From: Charina bottae
Taxonomy: Eukaryota; Chordata; Lepidosauria; Squamata; Charinaidae
Reading direction: 5' to 3'
NCBI GenBank assembly: GCA_023362775.1
Contig: JALMGJ010000025.1
Span: forward strand, 5,284,001-5,348,000
Length of the DNA stretch: 64,000 bases
Positions 22,318 to 35,365 of this stretch are shown one piece after another. Each line of letters begins with the position of its first letter. Positions within the stretch are counted from its first letter, which is position 1. The notes under the pieces were generated by a model, which did not search any database, was not told the DNA's origin, and worked only from the letters and a program-made list of their open reading frames with translations. The position numbers were made by a program, and so were the translations under genes.

Positions 22318-23152
22318 CAGAGCTTTCCAAACTCTGTGTCGGGACACGTTAGTGTGTCAGCTGCAGTGTCTGGGTGTGTCGTGGCGGCTGCTGCCTCCGA
22401 GCCCTGCCAGGATTCTGCGCAGGTCCTAGTGCCTGCCTTGTGCCTTGCTGCCTCCGAGCCCTGCCAGGATTCTGCGCAGGTCCTAGTGCCTGCCTTGTGC
22501 CTTGCTGCCTCCAAACCTGCTGATTCCGCGCAGGTCCTAGTGCCTGCCTTGTGCCTTGCTGCCTCCAAACCTGCTGATTCCGCGCAGGTCCTAGTGCCTG
22601 CCTTGTGCCTTGCTGCCTCCAAACCTGCTGATTCCGCGCAGGTCCTAGTGCCTGCCTTGTGCCTTGCTGCCTCCAAACCTGCTGATTCCGCGCAGGTCCT
22701 AGTGCCTGCCTTGTGCCTTGCTGCCTCCAAACCTGCTGTGATTCTGCGCAGGTCCTAGTGCCTGACTTGTGCCTTGCTGCCTCCAAACCTGCCCTGCCAG
22801 GATTCCGCGCAGGTCCTAGTGCCTTGCTGCCACCAAACCTGCTGTGATTCCGCGCAGATCCTAGTGCCTGCCTTGTGCCTTGCTGCCTCCAAACCTGCTG
22901 ATTCCGCGCAGGTCCTAGTGCCTGCCTTGTGCCTTGCTGCCTCCAAACCTCCTGTGATTCTGCGCAAGTCCTAGTGCCTGCCTTGTGCCTTGCTGCCTCC
23001 ATACCTGCTGTGATTCCGTGCAGGTCCTAGTGCCTGCCTTGTGCCCTGCTGTAAGAGTATGTCGTGAAATGATGCCCTGCTGTAAGAGCATGTCACGAAA
23101 TGATGCATGTCTAAAAAGTGTGTCACCAACATGAAAAGTTTGGAAAGCTCTG
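22318..23152 (-). mobile_element. hAT MITE, family A, expanded to 835 bp
   Basis: The same 16-bp-type termini as the other family members bound an element more than twice as long. A perfect 8-bp target duplication AGCTAGAT lies at 22310-22317 and 23153-23160. Relative to the copies at 8674 and 21119 it lies in the opposite orientation. The extra length is entirely due to the tandem array inside. Confidence 0.92.
22411..23060 (-). repeat. 12-unit, 54-57 bp minisatellite inside a MITE
   Basis: Counting each GATTC-GCGCAGGTCCTAG start, units begin at 22411, 22468, 22522, 22576, 22630, 22684, 22740, 22801, 22846, 22900, 22956 and 23012. The four between 22522 and 22740 are almost identical. The unit starting 22801 is shortened to 45 bp. 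Because 54 is a multiple of three, several frames stay open on both strands. This explains the alanine/glutamine-rich pseudo-proteins that can be translated here. Confidence 0.93.
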
Positions 23153-23214
23153 AGCTAGATAAATTCCACTAGTATGAAAAGCTTAAGCTACCAGTAAAAT
23201 AAAATATATGGCCT

Positions 23215-23652
23215 GGGGAGGAAACAAAGTATTTGCTTGGTGCTGGAAAGGCCTCAGATAAGAAGTACATTCTGTAGCAAGGATGCTGCTAGAAGAACAG
23301 AAGTTCTGTGCCAATTAGCTTAATTTTTGTCCTGGATAAATTAGTGGAAACCTTTAACATGAAAGAATCAGCATGGCTTCTGCAGATGTTTAAATCCTGA
23401 CTTACTAAACTTTGAGGGTGTTAGCAAGTATTAAGTAGGCATAATCTGGTAGATAGTTGTTTTGTTTGGGGGTTTTGAAAAGCCTTTTCACAGTTTTACA
23501 AATACACTAGTGGAATCTCAGCTGTTGAGGTGTTCAGCTTGATCAAAACATCAACTGATACTGAGAATGCTGTGCAAAAGGTAGATTTGAGATTCTTAGG
23601 ACAGAAGCTAGAAAATAATGCCACCTGTATCACAGTCCCTTTACTCGCTCAC

Positions 23653-23690
<38 letters not shown>

Positions 23691-24050
23691 CATCCATCCA
23701 TCCATCCATCCATCCATCCATCCATCCATCCATCCATCTATCTATCTATCTATGGAGTCCTCACTTGAAAGAGTTTGTACAGTTCTAAAACTGGAAAAGA
23801 TGCATACTAAGAAAGCCAGAATGATCTAAGGGGTGGGAGAACTTTTCAGGTGAAGAAATATTACATTATTTGATGAGAGTTAGCGTAAGGAAAAAGGCAA
23901 ATAAGGCTTGGTAGAGGTATATAAAATTATGCATAGTATAGCAAAAGAGCAACTCTGAAGTCATTCTATCAAACTGAACATTGGGAGAGTCAGGATAGAC
24001 AAAAGGAATCACTGTGCACATAGCTCAGATGTGGCATTTCCAACCCTACT
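23215..24050 (+). mobile_element. Old CR1 LINE (avian-type), left part, decayed
   Basis: Fragments such as GTGGAAACCTTTAACATG, AGAATCAGCATGGCTTCTGC, AAAAGCCTTTTCACAG and AGGTATATAAAATTATGCAT follow the order of the RT part and 3' region of the bird-type CR1. All frames are broken. Its 3' end continues at 25597 after a younger LINE insertion. Confidence 0.55.
23653..23753. repeat. Compound (TCTA)n(TCCA)n(TCTA)n microsatellite
   Basis: About ten TCTA units, then about thirteen TCCA units, then four TCTA units, without interruption. It lies within the decayed CR1. Confidence 0.97.
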
Positions 24051-24065
24051 TTGGACCATTTTATT

Positions 24066-24161
24066 TACAGTGTTTATTTACCAAATTTTTCGACCGCCCA
24101 TCTCATACAGAACGACTCTGGGTGGCTTACAACAATAAAATAACAATTATTAAAACACTAC

Positions 24162-24236
<75 letters not shown>

Positions 24237-25590
24237 TACATACACACACACAAACAAAACATAATCTAGAAATACACAAATATAAAATATAGAATTCAAG
24301 ATGGGCACATGCTGTTTTTTTGGTACAATCACGGCACCAGCCACCCCCATGAATAACTATCCCCTCTCCCGTCCCAAGCGAGGTGGCATAACCATGTCTT
24401 CACCCCCTTCCGGAAGGCCGGGAGAGTAGGGGCCTGTTTTACCTCTGGGGGTAAGTTCCAAAGGGCGGGTGCTACAGCAGAGAAGGACCTCTTCCTGGAC
24501 CCTGCCAATCAGCAATCCTTCATGGACAGGGTCTGTAACCTGCCCTCTCTGCCTGACCGGGTGGGGCGGGTCGATGTAACGGGGGTGAGGCGGTTCCTCA
24601 GGTAACCTGGACCCATGCCATGTAGGGCTTTAAAGGTGATAACCAACACCTTGAATTGGACCCGGAAGCAGACTGGAACCCAATGCAGCTCGCAGAGCAA
24701 CAGTGTTATATGTGCCCTCCTTGGGGCTCCTAAGACTGCTTGCGCAGCCGCATTCTGTATCAGCTGTAGCTTCTGGATACTCTTAAAGGGTAGCCCCATG
24801 TAAAGCACATTACAGTAGTCTATACGGGAGGTGACTAGGGCATGAGTGACCGAATGGACTCCCGATCCAGGAAGGGGCGGAGCTGGTGCACAACACGAAC
24901 TTGTGCAAAGGCTCCCCTGGCCACGACTGCCACCTGCTCTTCAAGCAGGAGTCATGAGTCCAGGAGAACGTCCAGGTTCTGCACTGGGTCTGTCTGGGCA
25001 GTGCAACCCCATCCAGAACCAAAGATGGCAAGTTCCCGGATACCCGGGAGCCCCTAATCCACAGCCACTCCATCTTGCCAGGGTTCAGCTGATGCCTGTT
25101 CCCCATCCAGACCCCCACAGCCTCCAGGCACCGAGAGAGGGTGGTCACAGCCTCACTTATGTCGCCTGGGATGGAGATGTATAGTTGAGTATCATCAGCA
25201 TATTGATGATACTTCATCCCGTGGAAACGGATGATCTCACCCAGTGGTTTCATGTAGATGTTAAAAAGGAGTGGAGAGAGCACCGAACCCTGCGGCACCC
25301 CACAGAGCAGGGGCCGAGGGTTGGACCTCTCGCTCCCTATCAACACCGGCCCCAGAGGAAGGAGGTGAACCAGCGCAGGACTGCTCCACCCACCCCCAAA
25401 TCCCTGAGCCGACCCAAAAGGATACCATGGTTGATGGTATCGAAAGCCGCTGAGAGGTCAAGAAGAGCCAGGATGGATGCACTGTCTCTATCCCGCTCCC
25501 GCCAGGGATCTTCCATAAGTTCGACCAAGGCTGTTTCCATCCCATATCCGGGCCTGAAACCTGACTGAAAAGGGTCCAGATAATCCATTT
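24066..25590 (-). mobile_element. CR1/L3-type LINE, 5'-truncated, inserted in an older CR1
   Basis: The reverse strand carries RT pieces in order: LDPFQSGFRPGYGMET and LDLSAAFDTINHGILLG (about 25340-25588), GVPQGSVLSPLLFNIYMKP and YADDTQLYIS (about 25150-25300), then YMGLPFKSIQKLQLIQNAAA (24740-24810). Frameshifts near 25335, 25000 and 24840 break the frame. The 3' end (24090-24140) shows ACCGCCCATCTCATACAG and CGACTCTGGGTGGC, followed by microsatellite. Confidence 0.85.
24162..24262. repeat. (TA)n(CA)n(TACA)n microsatellite at a LINE tail
   Basis: About 15 TA units, about 18 CA units, then CATA/CACA units. It lies just inside the 3' end of the reverse-oriented CR1-type LINE. Confidence 0.95.
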
Positions 25591-25596
25591 CATCCA

Positions 25597-25862
25597 GGAC
25601 ATTTTAAAACTGGAATAGACAAATTCATGGAATAGAAGACTATAAACTTTAGTCATGATGACTATTTGCTACTTCTGTTCTCAGAGGCCTTTGCCTTTGG
25701 GTATCAACTGTTGAAAAACCATCAGCAGCAGAGCACCATTAGTCTTGTATTACTCTTCTCATCTTCTCATAGGCATTTGTTTGTCCATGAGGGGAACAGA
25801 ATATTGGATTAGATAGGTGCTTGGTATGATCCAGCCAATTGCTGCTGTTACAGCAACATCAT
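25597..25862 (+). mobile_element. Old CR1 LINE (avian-type), right part with 3' end
   Basis: GGAATAGACAAATTCATGGA, TAGTCATGATGACTATTTGC, ATAGGCATTTGTTTG and TTGGATTAGATAGGTGC correspond to the 3' UTR of bird-type CR1. It is the natural continuation of the block at 23215-24050. Confidence 0.6.
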
Positions 25863-27239
25863 TCCTGGCTGTACTGTGAGAAATTTGTCATTTCAATAAT
25901 ATGGTATAAATAAATGGTGTGTGTGCGTGTGCATATACATATAGCAAATATACCACAAAAACTATGCAATGCCACTGCATATGCTTGAATTATATATTGC
26001 ATTGTATTTCCAAAATGCCTGACTGTCTGGGAGAAAAAAGTAGTCTGGCAAAGGATGCCAGCTGCTACGAATAAAAGAAAACTCTGTCCAGTTGCTGAGG
26101 GAGCAGGGCCAGCTGCGTGCAGCAAGAAACTGTGTATAAAACACTATTCTTTTGCCTACCAGGTTAACTGATTTTACTTATAGTGTTATGGAATAACCAG
26201 TGTCAGTAAACTGAAAAACGTGGATTGCTTAATAATGTATTTGTTTAAATATTCTGTTCTAAAAGAAAAGGGGGAAGAAACAATAAATCATACTGATAAT
26301 TAGTAACCAGCAGTCTCTTCTAAACACGCTTACTCAGAAAAATATGCATACTCAGGTCCATGAGTTCTGCATGATTTTCCCCCTAAGAAGTACATTTTTA
26401 ATACGAATATGAAATATTTAATTGTACTTTTCTTTTTTAAAATGCCTGCATTTTTGAGTGTCCCAAATGGCCATTGTTAAAATTGTGTGGTGCCTTTTGA
26501 TGTCTGGTGACTAAGGTCCTGAGAGTATCCATAAATTGTTCAGGTGGTACAATGCTGGGTGGCTTCCTGGAATTCCAGAGGATTTTTTTTAAAGAATCCA
26601 AGGGGTGCTAAGTAGACATACTGTAGATTATTTAAAAAAATCTCTGCAGGTTTTGAACTTGAAGTCTGTCTCTTTCAGGTTCTGTTGCACAAAGTGCTTC
26701 AGTCTTCTGTGACTGCTTTCAGCTTCTTTCTGCTATTTTCTATCTACCCAAATTCCCAAATATCTTATGAAGTCAGAATTATGGAGTGTGTTTAGTGTGT
26801 TTTGAATAATGGAGTTCAGTTCTACTGGACACATCTATCTAGCCATGTAGCCATTTGGGGCTCTCTACTAAATTGGGTAATGTAGATTTGATGTAGGTTT
26901 GATGTTTAGAGTTTTGTGACTACAGTTCCGGTAGAATGATGGTGAATGTAGAGCCAGGGATTCCCTGTAGCTAGGGCTATATGGATTGTGTAGATAGAAT
27001 CCAGTGCTCAGTGTGTCCTCAAATGTGTTGGGAACAGATTTTTAAGGGAGATGTTGAAGAAGTGTTAAATGTTTGTGTGTGTGTGTGTGTGTGATGGAAT
27101 GGTCCTCATACAACATGGGGTTCTACCTCATATGATTTGGGTGAACGTCTAGAGGATGGTTGATAGCATTCTTCTAACAGTTTTTACACACACACACACA
27201 CACGTCATTAATATTATTTTACTCTAGCTAGCTATTGTA

Positions 27240-27880
27240 TGAAATAAAGAACTTGAGAAAACAAGCTGTGTTAAAACAGAGCTCATGACATTAATGTTTA
27301 TTCTTGGAATAATGTTCTTTGTATTCACAGTTGTCTCACTCCTCCTTGACGGGTTAACGTTTATTACCTCTGTCAGCTATAATTACCCTTTAAAATAGAC
27401 TTTGTCAGTTCTGCCCCCTTTTTGTTAAATAGATATTGTAGCACCAAGCTTGAAGGAGGTGGTTTATCTCCCATCATAGGAGAACAGGCAAATTAAATAT
27501 GTACTCTGAAAATCATTATTCGGTACGTGTGGAGATCCCGAAAGTGGTAAGATCGTTCAAGGCTTTAATCGTGACTCATGCACAAACAGCTGGAAGCTGC
27601 ACCATTAGTGTGCCTGTAGAGAAGGAAATCTTACTCTGGGCCTTTGTGCTCCACAGTTTTATTGCGCAATAAATACACACCAGCTGAGCGCATTTTCTGA
27701 CAATTTTGTGCTTCTGTTGCTTATTATGTTTTCTAGGAACTCAAAGCATATTAGGAAAATTGGGTTCTTTCCTAGAAAACACACCTTCTGCAAATAGGCT
27801 TCCAGAACTGAGTGGAACGTGGCTGGCTGAGTATCACCACCACCTCTGGGCATTGTTGTGGTGAATATCATGACTCCTTT
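27240..27880. promoter_or_regulatory. Candidate conserved noncoding block (weak)
   Basis: A compositionally complex, repeat-free stretch within an otherwise AT-rich intron, with motifs such as GGTTAACG, CAGCTATAATTACC and TGATTAAT-like sites. No alignment was possible, so conservation is a guess from texture only. Confidence 0.2.
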
Positions 27881-28477
27881 TATTGCCTTCCTCGTTTGCT
27901 TACTCAGTATCTTGTGAGCTATGAAGTATGTGCTATGAACAAGTAGGGAATTCTAGGGAAGCTACTATCTGCAGGAGTGGCCTGATGTTTTATGAATGCA
28001 CAAATCTGTTTTTTAATATACAGCTTTAAACATTATGCACTCTTTAACTCTGTATGTCTCTGAATTATTATATTTGTATCCCCCCCCCCATCAATTGTTG
28101 TTAACAATGTAACTTAGCACAGTAAAATCAAGAAACAAAAGCAGAATTAAAGCAGTGGTTTAAATAGCATTAAATCTACATTTAAAATAGCAGGGGAACT
28201 AAAACAGGAATGAAATTAGAGATGTAAATTCATTACATTCCTTCATTAAAATCTGGGAACACACCATAATTTTCCCCAACTAGCTGCAGTTCTTAAGAGT
28301 TGGCGCTAAGCAGGTGATCTTTGAAGGGCAATGTTGATTTTGAGTGTCATAATAGACAAGAAAGCTGTTGTCATTATCTCCTTACTTAGACACTAAAGGA
28401 GGAGTATCTTCAGATGACTTTATACAGAATCTCAGAAAAGGTGAGATAACACTGATGCCACATAATGTGCTCTGTAT

Positions 28478-28610
28478 CAAGGGAAAGGAACCTGTGACTA
28501 TCCAGATTTTCCAGAAGTACTGCGGCATCTCCCACCATTGAGCATGCTGGCTGGGTTTACTGGGAATTATAGTTTGGCGACATTTGGAAGGCCTCAGGTT
28601 TCCGACTCTG
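28478..28610. mobile_element. Diverged hAT MITE
   Basis: The left end CAAGGGAAAGGAACCTG and right end CAGGTTTCCGACTCTG form an imperfect inverted repeat. The interior TCCCACCATTGAGCATGCTGG and GGGAATTATAGTTTGGCGAC resembles the widespread reptile MITE with facing TGGGAGTTGTAGTC-like blocks. No target duplication could be matched. Confidence 0.45.
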
Positions 28611-28875
28611 CTGTACAGGTTTAAATCAGCACATTGAAATGTGTCTAGATATATGGGAAACTGTTCTAGAATTGGAGAAAGCAGTTTATAATTGCATGGG
28701 GCTTAATGTTGTAGACTGGGTAATAAAACAATAATATTGCAGTAACATTCTGTTCTACTTGATTTTCTGGGAGACCAAAGTGCTATGACTCCTCTGTAAG
28801 ACGTACCTCGCATATTTCTCTAACTGTGAGTCCAGTTATTTAGCCAGATTGCCGCTATCTCACATAATTATACAT

Positions 28876-29168
28876 CAGGGGTCCCCAACCTGTGGGCCGC
28901 GGCATGGGCCGCGGCCTGTTAGGAACTGGGTCGTGGGGCTCCCGCCCGCAAACCCTGCCCCCTTCCACGTGATTGGCTCCCGCCTGCAAGCCCCACCCCC
29001 GGTGCTTGTGATTGGCTCCTGCCCGCAAACCCCACCCCTTGGTGCACGTGATTGGCTCCCGCCCGCAAACCCCGGTCCGCGGAAATCCCAGAAACCCCGC
29101 CCCCCCGGTCTGCGGAAAAATCATCTTTTGAAACCGGTCCCTGGCGCCAAAAAGGTTGGGGACCCCTG
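28876..29168 (+). mobile_element. hAT MITE, family B, GC-rich with internal repeats
   Basis: The termini CAGGGGTCCCCAACCT and AGGTTGGGGACCCCTG are a perfect inverted repeat, and an 8-bp duplication TTATACAT flanks them (28868-28875 and 29169-29176). The interior has four direct copies of a unit around GTGATTGGCTCCCGCCCGC and AAACCCC. These account for the long spurious frames on both strands. Confidence 0.92.
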
Positions 29169-29404
29169 TTATACATCATTTACAGCAACACAGTTTATCT
29201 TTAATTTTGCAGTTAATAGGCAGACAAAACACCGGAAGTATGTAAGACCCCCAAAAGCATTTTAAAATTAAAAATTGTAAGCTGTGGGAGAAATGCCACT
29301 GTTTCAGTGTCTGTCTAAAAATCAAACATTTGGCCTTTCATGTGCTCAGATCAAATGGAGAAGTGTATTTAAGTTCAGTTGGTATCTTAATGGAAATATG
29401 TATC

Positions 29405-30092
29405 TGTACCAATCGAAGAGAATATTTGTAGCTCAGGGTTGAACTGGGGAGTCTTTGGTGCTCTCTGAGCCTTGTTGTTTTCATGCAGACGTTTCATTGC
29501 CAGGCTAGGCAACATCTTCAGTGCGAAAAGGGAGTGGAACTTGCTGTCTGTTTATATACCCTGGCTTGTCTTGCCTGTGTTGGTGGGGGTCTTGTACTCT
29601 CCTTGGTAGTTCCTTGATTGGGCTGTTGTGTGCTGTTTGGGTGATTGACTGAGTTAATAGTTCCTTGATTAAGGTCTATTGTGTTGTTTGATTGCTCCTC
29701 TGCTGCTAATCTTGCTGTTAATCTATGCATATCTTGTTGATTGCTGGCCCAGGGGTGTTCTGGTCTTCTGGCTATTCTATTGTCTCTTATGAATGGTATG
29801 TAAATGTTGTTAACCTCTATGTGTCTGTTGATGGCTGCTTTGTCTGAGTGCCAAGCTTCTAGGAATTCTCTAGCATTTTTGGATTTGGCCTGGTCTAATA
29901 TGCTCACAGTTTCCCAGTTGAAAGTATGGTTAAGTCTGTCCATGTGTTATGAGATTAAGGAGTTTTCATCATGTCTTCTGACTGCTAGTTGGTGTTCGTG
30001 GATGCGTTCTGCTAGTCTTCTGCCAGTCTGTCCTACATAGTGGCTGTTACAGTCCTTACACTGTAACACATATGTATCTGTCTTTGAGATGC
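29405..30092 (-). pseudogene. Penelope-like element, GIY-YIG endonuclease and 3' end
   Basis: On the minus strand the frame reads TYVLQCKDCNSHYVGQTGRR and LAERIHEHQLAVRRHDENS, a GIY-YIG endonuclease core with CxxC zinc-binding cysteines, then NHTFNWETVSILDQAKSKNA and AINRHIEVNNIYIPFIRDN. One TAA at 29948-29950 interrupts it. The element's reverse transcriptase would lie at higher coordinates but is absent. The 3' end (29405-29520) has TGAAGATGTTGCCTAGCCTG and GCTCAGAGAGCACCAA. The nuclease makes the nick that primes Penelope reverse transcription. Confidence 0.8.
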
Positions 30093-31879
30093 AGGTAGTG
30101 ACCTGCCTTTCCCTTTCCTTGGGTAAGCTCCAGTTGTGCAGTGATCTGGTTCCCCCCTACACTGAGAAGCACTCTGAGCTGCCTTTCTTTAAGAAAAGAC
30201 AGTGCCTGTAGCCAGTGTGATAGCAACATGCTCACTCATGTCACAGATGCTATGAAGGTATTTTCATTTCTTCCTTTTTTGTTGAGAATGTGACCTTACA
30301 GCAGGATGACACAACCTGGTGCCCTCTGAAGACTCTGAACTTCAACTCCCCTGCTGGCTGGGGCTCAGGGTCTTTGTATTTCAAATGATCTGATGGACAT
30401 CAGGTTGACTGCCCTTCCCTTTCTGGATCTGATGAGCTTGAAAAGAAGAGTTGCACATGTCCCCTGTGGGTTTTCCTTCTGATGGATGGAAGGTTTGTAG
30501 GTTTGTCCTACAACTGAAGTAAATGTAGGGCAGGAGAAAGGCAGGCTGGTGCATCTTCTCAGGAGGTGCATAGATTTTAAAACTTGTTTGTAAGGCCAGA
30601 CTCAACATACTTTTGCTTTTTGTTTTTATATTTGTGTTTCAATTGGTCATTTCTGTTCTGTTTTAAACCCCAGGTTTCCCATAAACAGTTGTTGCTGTTA
30701 ATAGTGGCATAGAGAAAAGATTGGAGGGCATCACTGTTTTTGCAACACAAGCAGCAGGGCTGTTTTCATCTAGCGTAACAGAGCCTGACATGTTGGCCAT
30801 ATTCATATGAGTAGCCGGAGGGTGGTTAATTAGCTTTTTCCAGGCCCTGTCATGATCCAGAAATGCAACTGTTCACTAGTCAAGATTCCTTATTGTAAAT
30901 GTGATGTTCTATGGATGCTAGAATCAAGCAAAGCAAATAGTTGTGTTCTCTTGGGTATCAATTAGGTAATATTAATGTCTCTCAAAGTATTCTTTGAGTG
31001 CAAGACTTATTAGATCATTAAGTTATCTGGTGACTTAATAGGTTATTAAATTAATTTAAATATACAGAAAGAAACCATAATTCCAGTATAGTGCATTGAA
31101 TTAGCATTTGGTTTCAGTATAGCTGATGCATATTCAAATTCTTTCTCAGGTATAGAATTCAGAAATAGGCGGTTTTCCCCCCTAGTTTGTTTGGTTTTTT
31201 AACTTTATCTTTTCTTTTTTTGGTTTCCATTAAAATAGATGGATGTGAACCATCAAGGCTTTTTTTCTTTATTGGAGACTATATCTTGGAAGTTAGATGA
31301 TGGATCTAATATCTCAATTATAATAGCTAAATACTAAGATGATATAATCAAATGCTGAGGAAAATCACAGTTACTATGCTCTATAATATTCTATAAAATT
31401 TTCTAGAGCAGTTTATTTCAGTTTATTTTTCTCCAGGTGTTTTTAGCATCCATTGATCTCATTCGCTTCAGGCTTTGAGGCTGTGGATCATGGGAGTTGG
31501 TCGAAGACAACCAAAAGGCAACATTGGTGGAGAAGCAATTCTAAAGTACTGACAACTGTCAGAAATAAATGCATGTGGTGGTTAAGTACCAGGAATACTA
31601 CTATGTTGCTGTAAAATTTAACAAAAACTGTGATCTTACATCAATATAATTGAGGAGCTATTTTCCAAGTTGCAAACAGATATGCTGATTCAAATCCTTG
31701 GAATTTTATATTCATATCAAGTTTTTTTTTTAAAAAAAGAAACTCTTATTAATTACAGGAATAAAGAAAGAAGAAACGACTTGTTTTTCTGATCATTCAA
31801 GTATAGTAGGTTGGAGAAAACATAGACTAGATAGATGCTTAGCCAATAATAACTAGTGGTAAAGGATAAAGGACTACAA

Positions 31880-31955
31880 GGATGGATGGATGGATTTATT
31901 TATTTATTTATTTATTTATTATTTAAATTTATATCACCGCCCATCTCCCCCAAGG
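31880..31955 (-). mobile_element. CR1-type LINE tail with (GGAT)(TTTA) repeat
   Basis: A GATG run and eight TTTA units are followed by ATATCACCGCCCATCTCCCC, the reverse complement of a CR1-type 3' end. It is another extreme 5' truncation with simple repeats at the 3' tail. Confidence 0.75.
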
Positions 31956-31959
31956 ATGT

Positions 31960-33060
<1,101 letters not shown>

Positions 33061-33642
33061 TCAGAGTTGTTACTTGTGTCTTTTTCTTAATCTTTTTGGA
33101 TTAAGGATAAGGATAGGAGTTTGTATAATAGCAGTAACAATAATAACTACATGTAAAACAATCAGAATGAATTTCAGTTGTAATGGATTTTATTTAGTTG
33201 GCAATTTTTTATTAGAGTTTGGTCTTTCCCTTGACAACTTACCCATTTAAATTTTTAATGATTGAGAGACAACAAATAAAGTTTTTGATATTATTAGTTC
33301 TAATGGATTGACACTATTGTTGAAAACGCTGGTTTAGCAGTAGGATTCTACACTAATTCTGTGTAACCATTTATTAAAGTAGTTTTGGGGAAATGATTTC
33401 GTGATATTTGTAAAAAGTTTCATCCCAAATTGGAATTCTCCCTTCCAGACATATACTTGGGGGTCAGAAAATGAAAGGAGAAAATAATAAAATAGTATAT
33501 TGTTATATTGCTCATAGGCGTATAGTCTCTGATAGTACTATTATGATGGTTTATGAAAATAATGACATGTAACTTGGGAACTTGTGGTTGACATTCAAAG
33601 TAACTTGAGATCATAGAAGTCAAGGAATTTATCCTTTTTCTA

Positions 33643-33643
<1 letters not shown>

Positions 33644-33715
<72 letters not shown>
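33644..33715. repeat. (CA)n(TA)n microsatellite
   Basis: About 16 CA units then about 19 TA units. Alternating purine-pyrimidine throughout. Confidence 0.97.
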
Positions 33716-33720
<5 letters not shown>

Positions 33721-34730
33721 TTGGTCATACTTTCATTTTATGTCTATTAATTGACCTGCTGGGCCTGATCTTAAAATGTCTGGAATAATATGAAATGTTT
33801 TGTTTGTACTACTTAAATTACACCAGTGTGAAACACAACAAAATGTACGTATTCCAAAGTAATATCCTATGCTTTGTGATTTGTAATCCCAGCCATTCTG
33901 TCCATGTGCCTTTCATACCTCTTTTTGATTGCCTTGATCTTTCACGAATAGTATTGTACAGACACTATTGCTTGTTGGGGTATTTGTCTCTGCCTTCTTA
34001 ATTGCACACAATGTATAAGAGTAATACACAACTGCGTTTCTTTTTTCCTACAAGAGAGAATAGGTCGCAAGAGATAGTATGATATATGATATGGTAAACT
34101 GGAAAACTCATGATATGGATTTTGAATTATGGTCTCCTAGGCCCTGTGACATTTAACTACTGCTCTTCACTGGCTAACCGAAGTTGAATTCCAGACAAAA
34201 GTTTCTTACTGACAGATGGTACTTCTGAAATAAGCTTTTGGGCAGTGCTTTTTAATAAGGCAATTTGAAATGAGCTTATTTTCCATTGTTCAATTTATTT
34301 TTCTTCTACTTTTACAAGAAGAAATACAAAAATACAGAGGCCACATGCTAGTCTCTGCAGTTTAGAAAACTGATGATGAAAAATGGTAAAAGCTTTATAA
34401 AAAGGTAAATGATGTGGAGAAGTGGGTATATATTTTCTCTCTCAGTAGTTCTGGCTCATTAAGTAGCAGATTCAAGAAAGACAAAAAGTGAATTATTCAC
34501 ATATTTCTCCCACACGCAGATACACATCCTGCCAGTGGGATCTCCAGAGTTATTTCAGAGTGTATCCAATAGATTAAGCTTTCAGGGGGCCCAGGAGGGA
34601 AGAAGGGTCGAAATCCTTGCTCTGTCTACCATTTAGTAGACTACCACTAAACGCAAATTGGGATTTACCCCAGTATTTTCAGTTTGTTCCACAAATGCTG
34701 ACAGGCATGACAGAGAAGTGAAATATAAAA

Positions 34731-34776
34731 TGTGTGTGCACACATGTGTGTGTGTGTGTCTGTCTGTCTGTGTACA
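34731..34776. repeat. (TG)n/(TCTG)n microsatellite
   Basis: TGTGTGTGCACACATG followed by TG and TCTG units. Confidence 0.9.
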
Positions 34777-35164
34777 TATAAAGAATAGCAGGCAATAGCA
34801 ATTGAATTTGATTTGAAGAATAGAAAGCTTTAAGAGGGATGATTGTTATGTGTTTAATCTAAGTGAGGATGGTGGCATAGAGATGAATTAAAAAAGCAAA
34901 AAAGAAGAGAAAAATGGGACCCATGAAAGTTCTTCCAAGAAGAAAAGTTGAATAAATATTTGGAAATGTCAGATTGAATTGAAAGTTCCCATGCCTCAAA
35001 ATAAAAATAAATGTTTTTCAGTGTCTGTTAAATGAATGATAATCCATTTTGTTATGCAGAAATATTTGATACTGTTTGAGCAGTAGTATCTTTGCTCAGC
35101 AGTAACTTTTTTATTCATTATTTAATTGGAGTGCTTTTTTTCTCTTTCTGAATTTTCCTTGTAG

Positions 35165-35365
35165 ATTGGACAACTTGCTTTTAAAGGCATGAAACGATTG
35201 AACAGAATCCAGTCCATTGTTTTTGAAACTGCCTACAACACAAATGAGAATATGCTAATATGCGCACCTACCGGGGCCGGAAAAACAAACATTGCCATGT
35301 TAACAGTTTTGCATGAAATCCGTCAGCACGTTCAGCATGGAGTTATCAAAAAGGATGAGTTTAAG
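35165..35365 (+). CDS. ASCC3: ASCC3 coding exon e (helicase motif I)
   Basis: A 201-nt, phase 0-0 exon of 67 codons starting [20 protein letters not shown]. It carries the Q-motif-like region and the Walker A motif [14 protein letters not shown] (about 35262-35303), which binds ATP in the first Ski2-like helicase cassette. The lysine and threonine of GKT are intact. It continues ending KKDEFK. The acceptor is CCTTGTAG and the donor AAG|GTAAGA. This is the most diagnostic ASCC3 sequence in the window and confirms the gene is coding here. Confidence 0.97.

Noticed and set aside
22317..23002. Long alanine/glutamine-rich frames on both strands (up to 217 codons)
   Set aside because: They come from the 54-bp tandem units of a MITE. 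A unit length divisible by three keeps several frames open at once, and the sequences are pure repeats without domain.
22411..23060. Regular direct repeats that could suggest a CRISPR array
   Set aside because: Units follow each other without unique spacers, and the genome is eukaryotic.
23640..24292. Frames with SIYLSIYLSIHPSIH and YIYIYIHTHTHT repeats
   Set aside because: They are translated microsatellites.
28849..29265. 138-codon proline-rich frame and its antisense partners
   Set aside because: They arise from the GC-rich tandem units of the hAT MITE at 28876.
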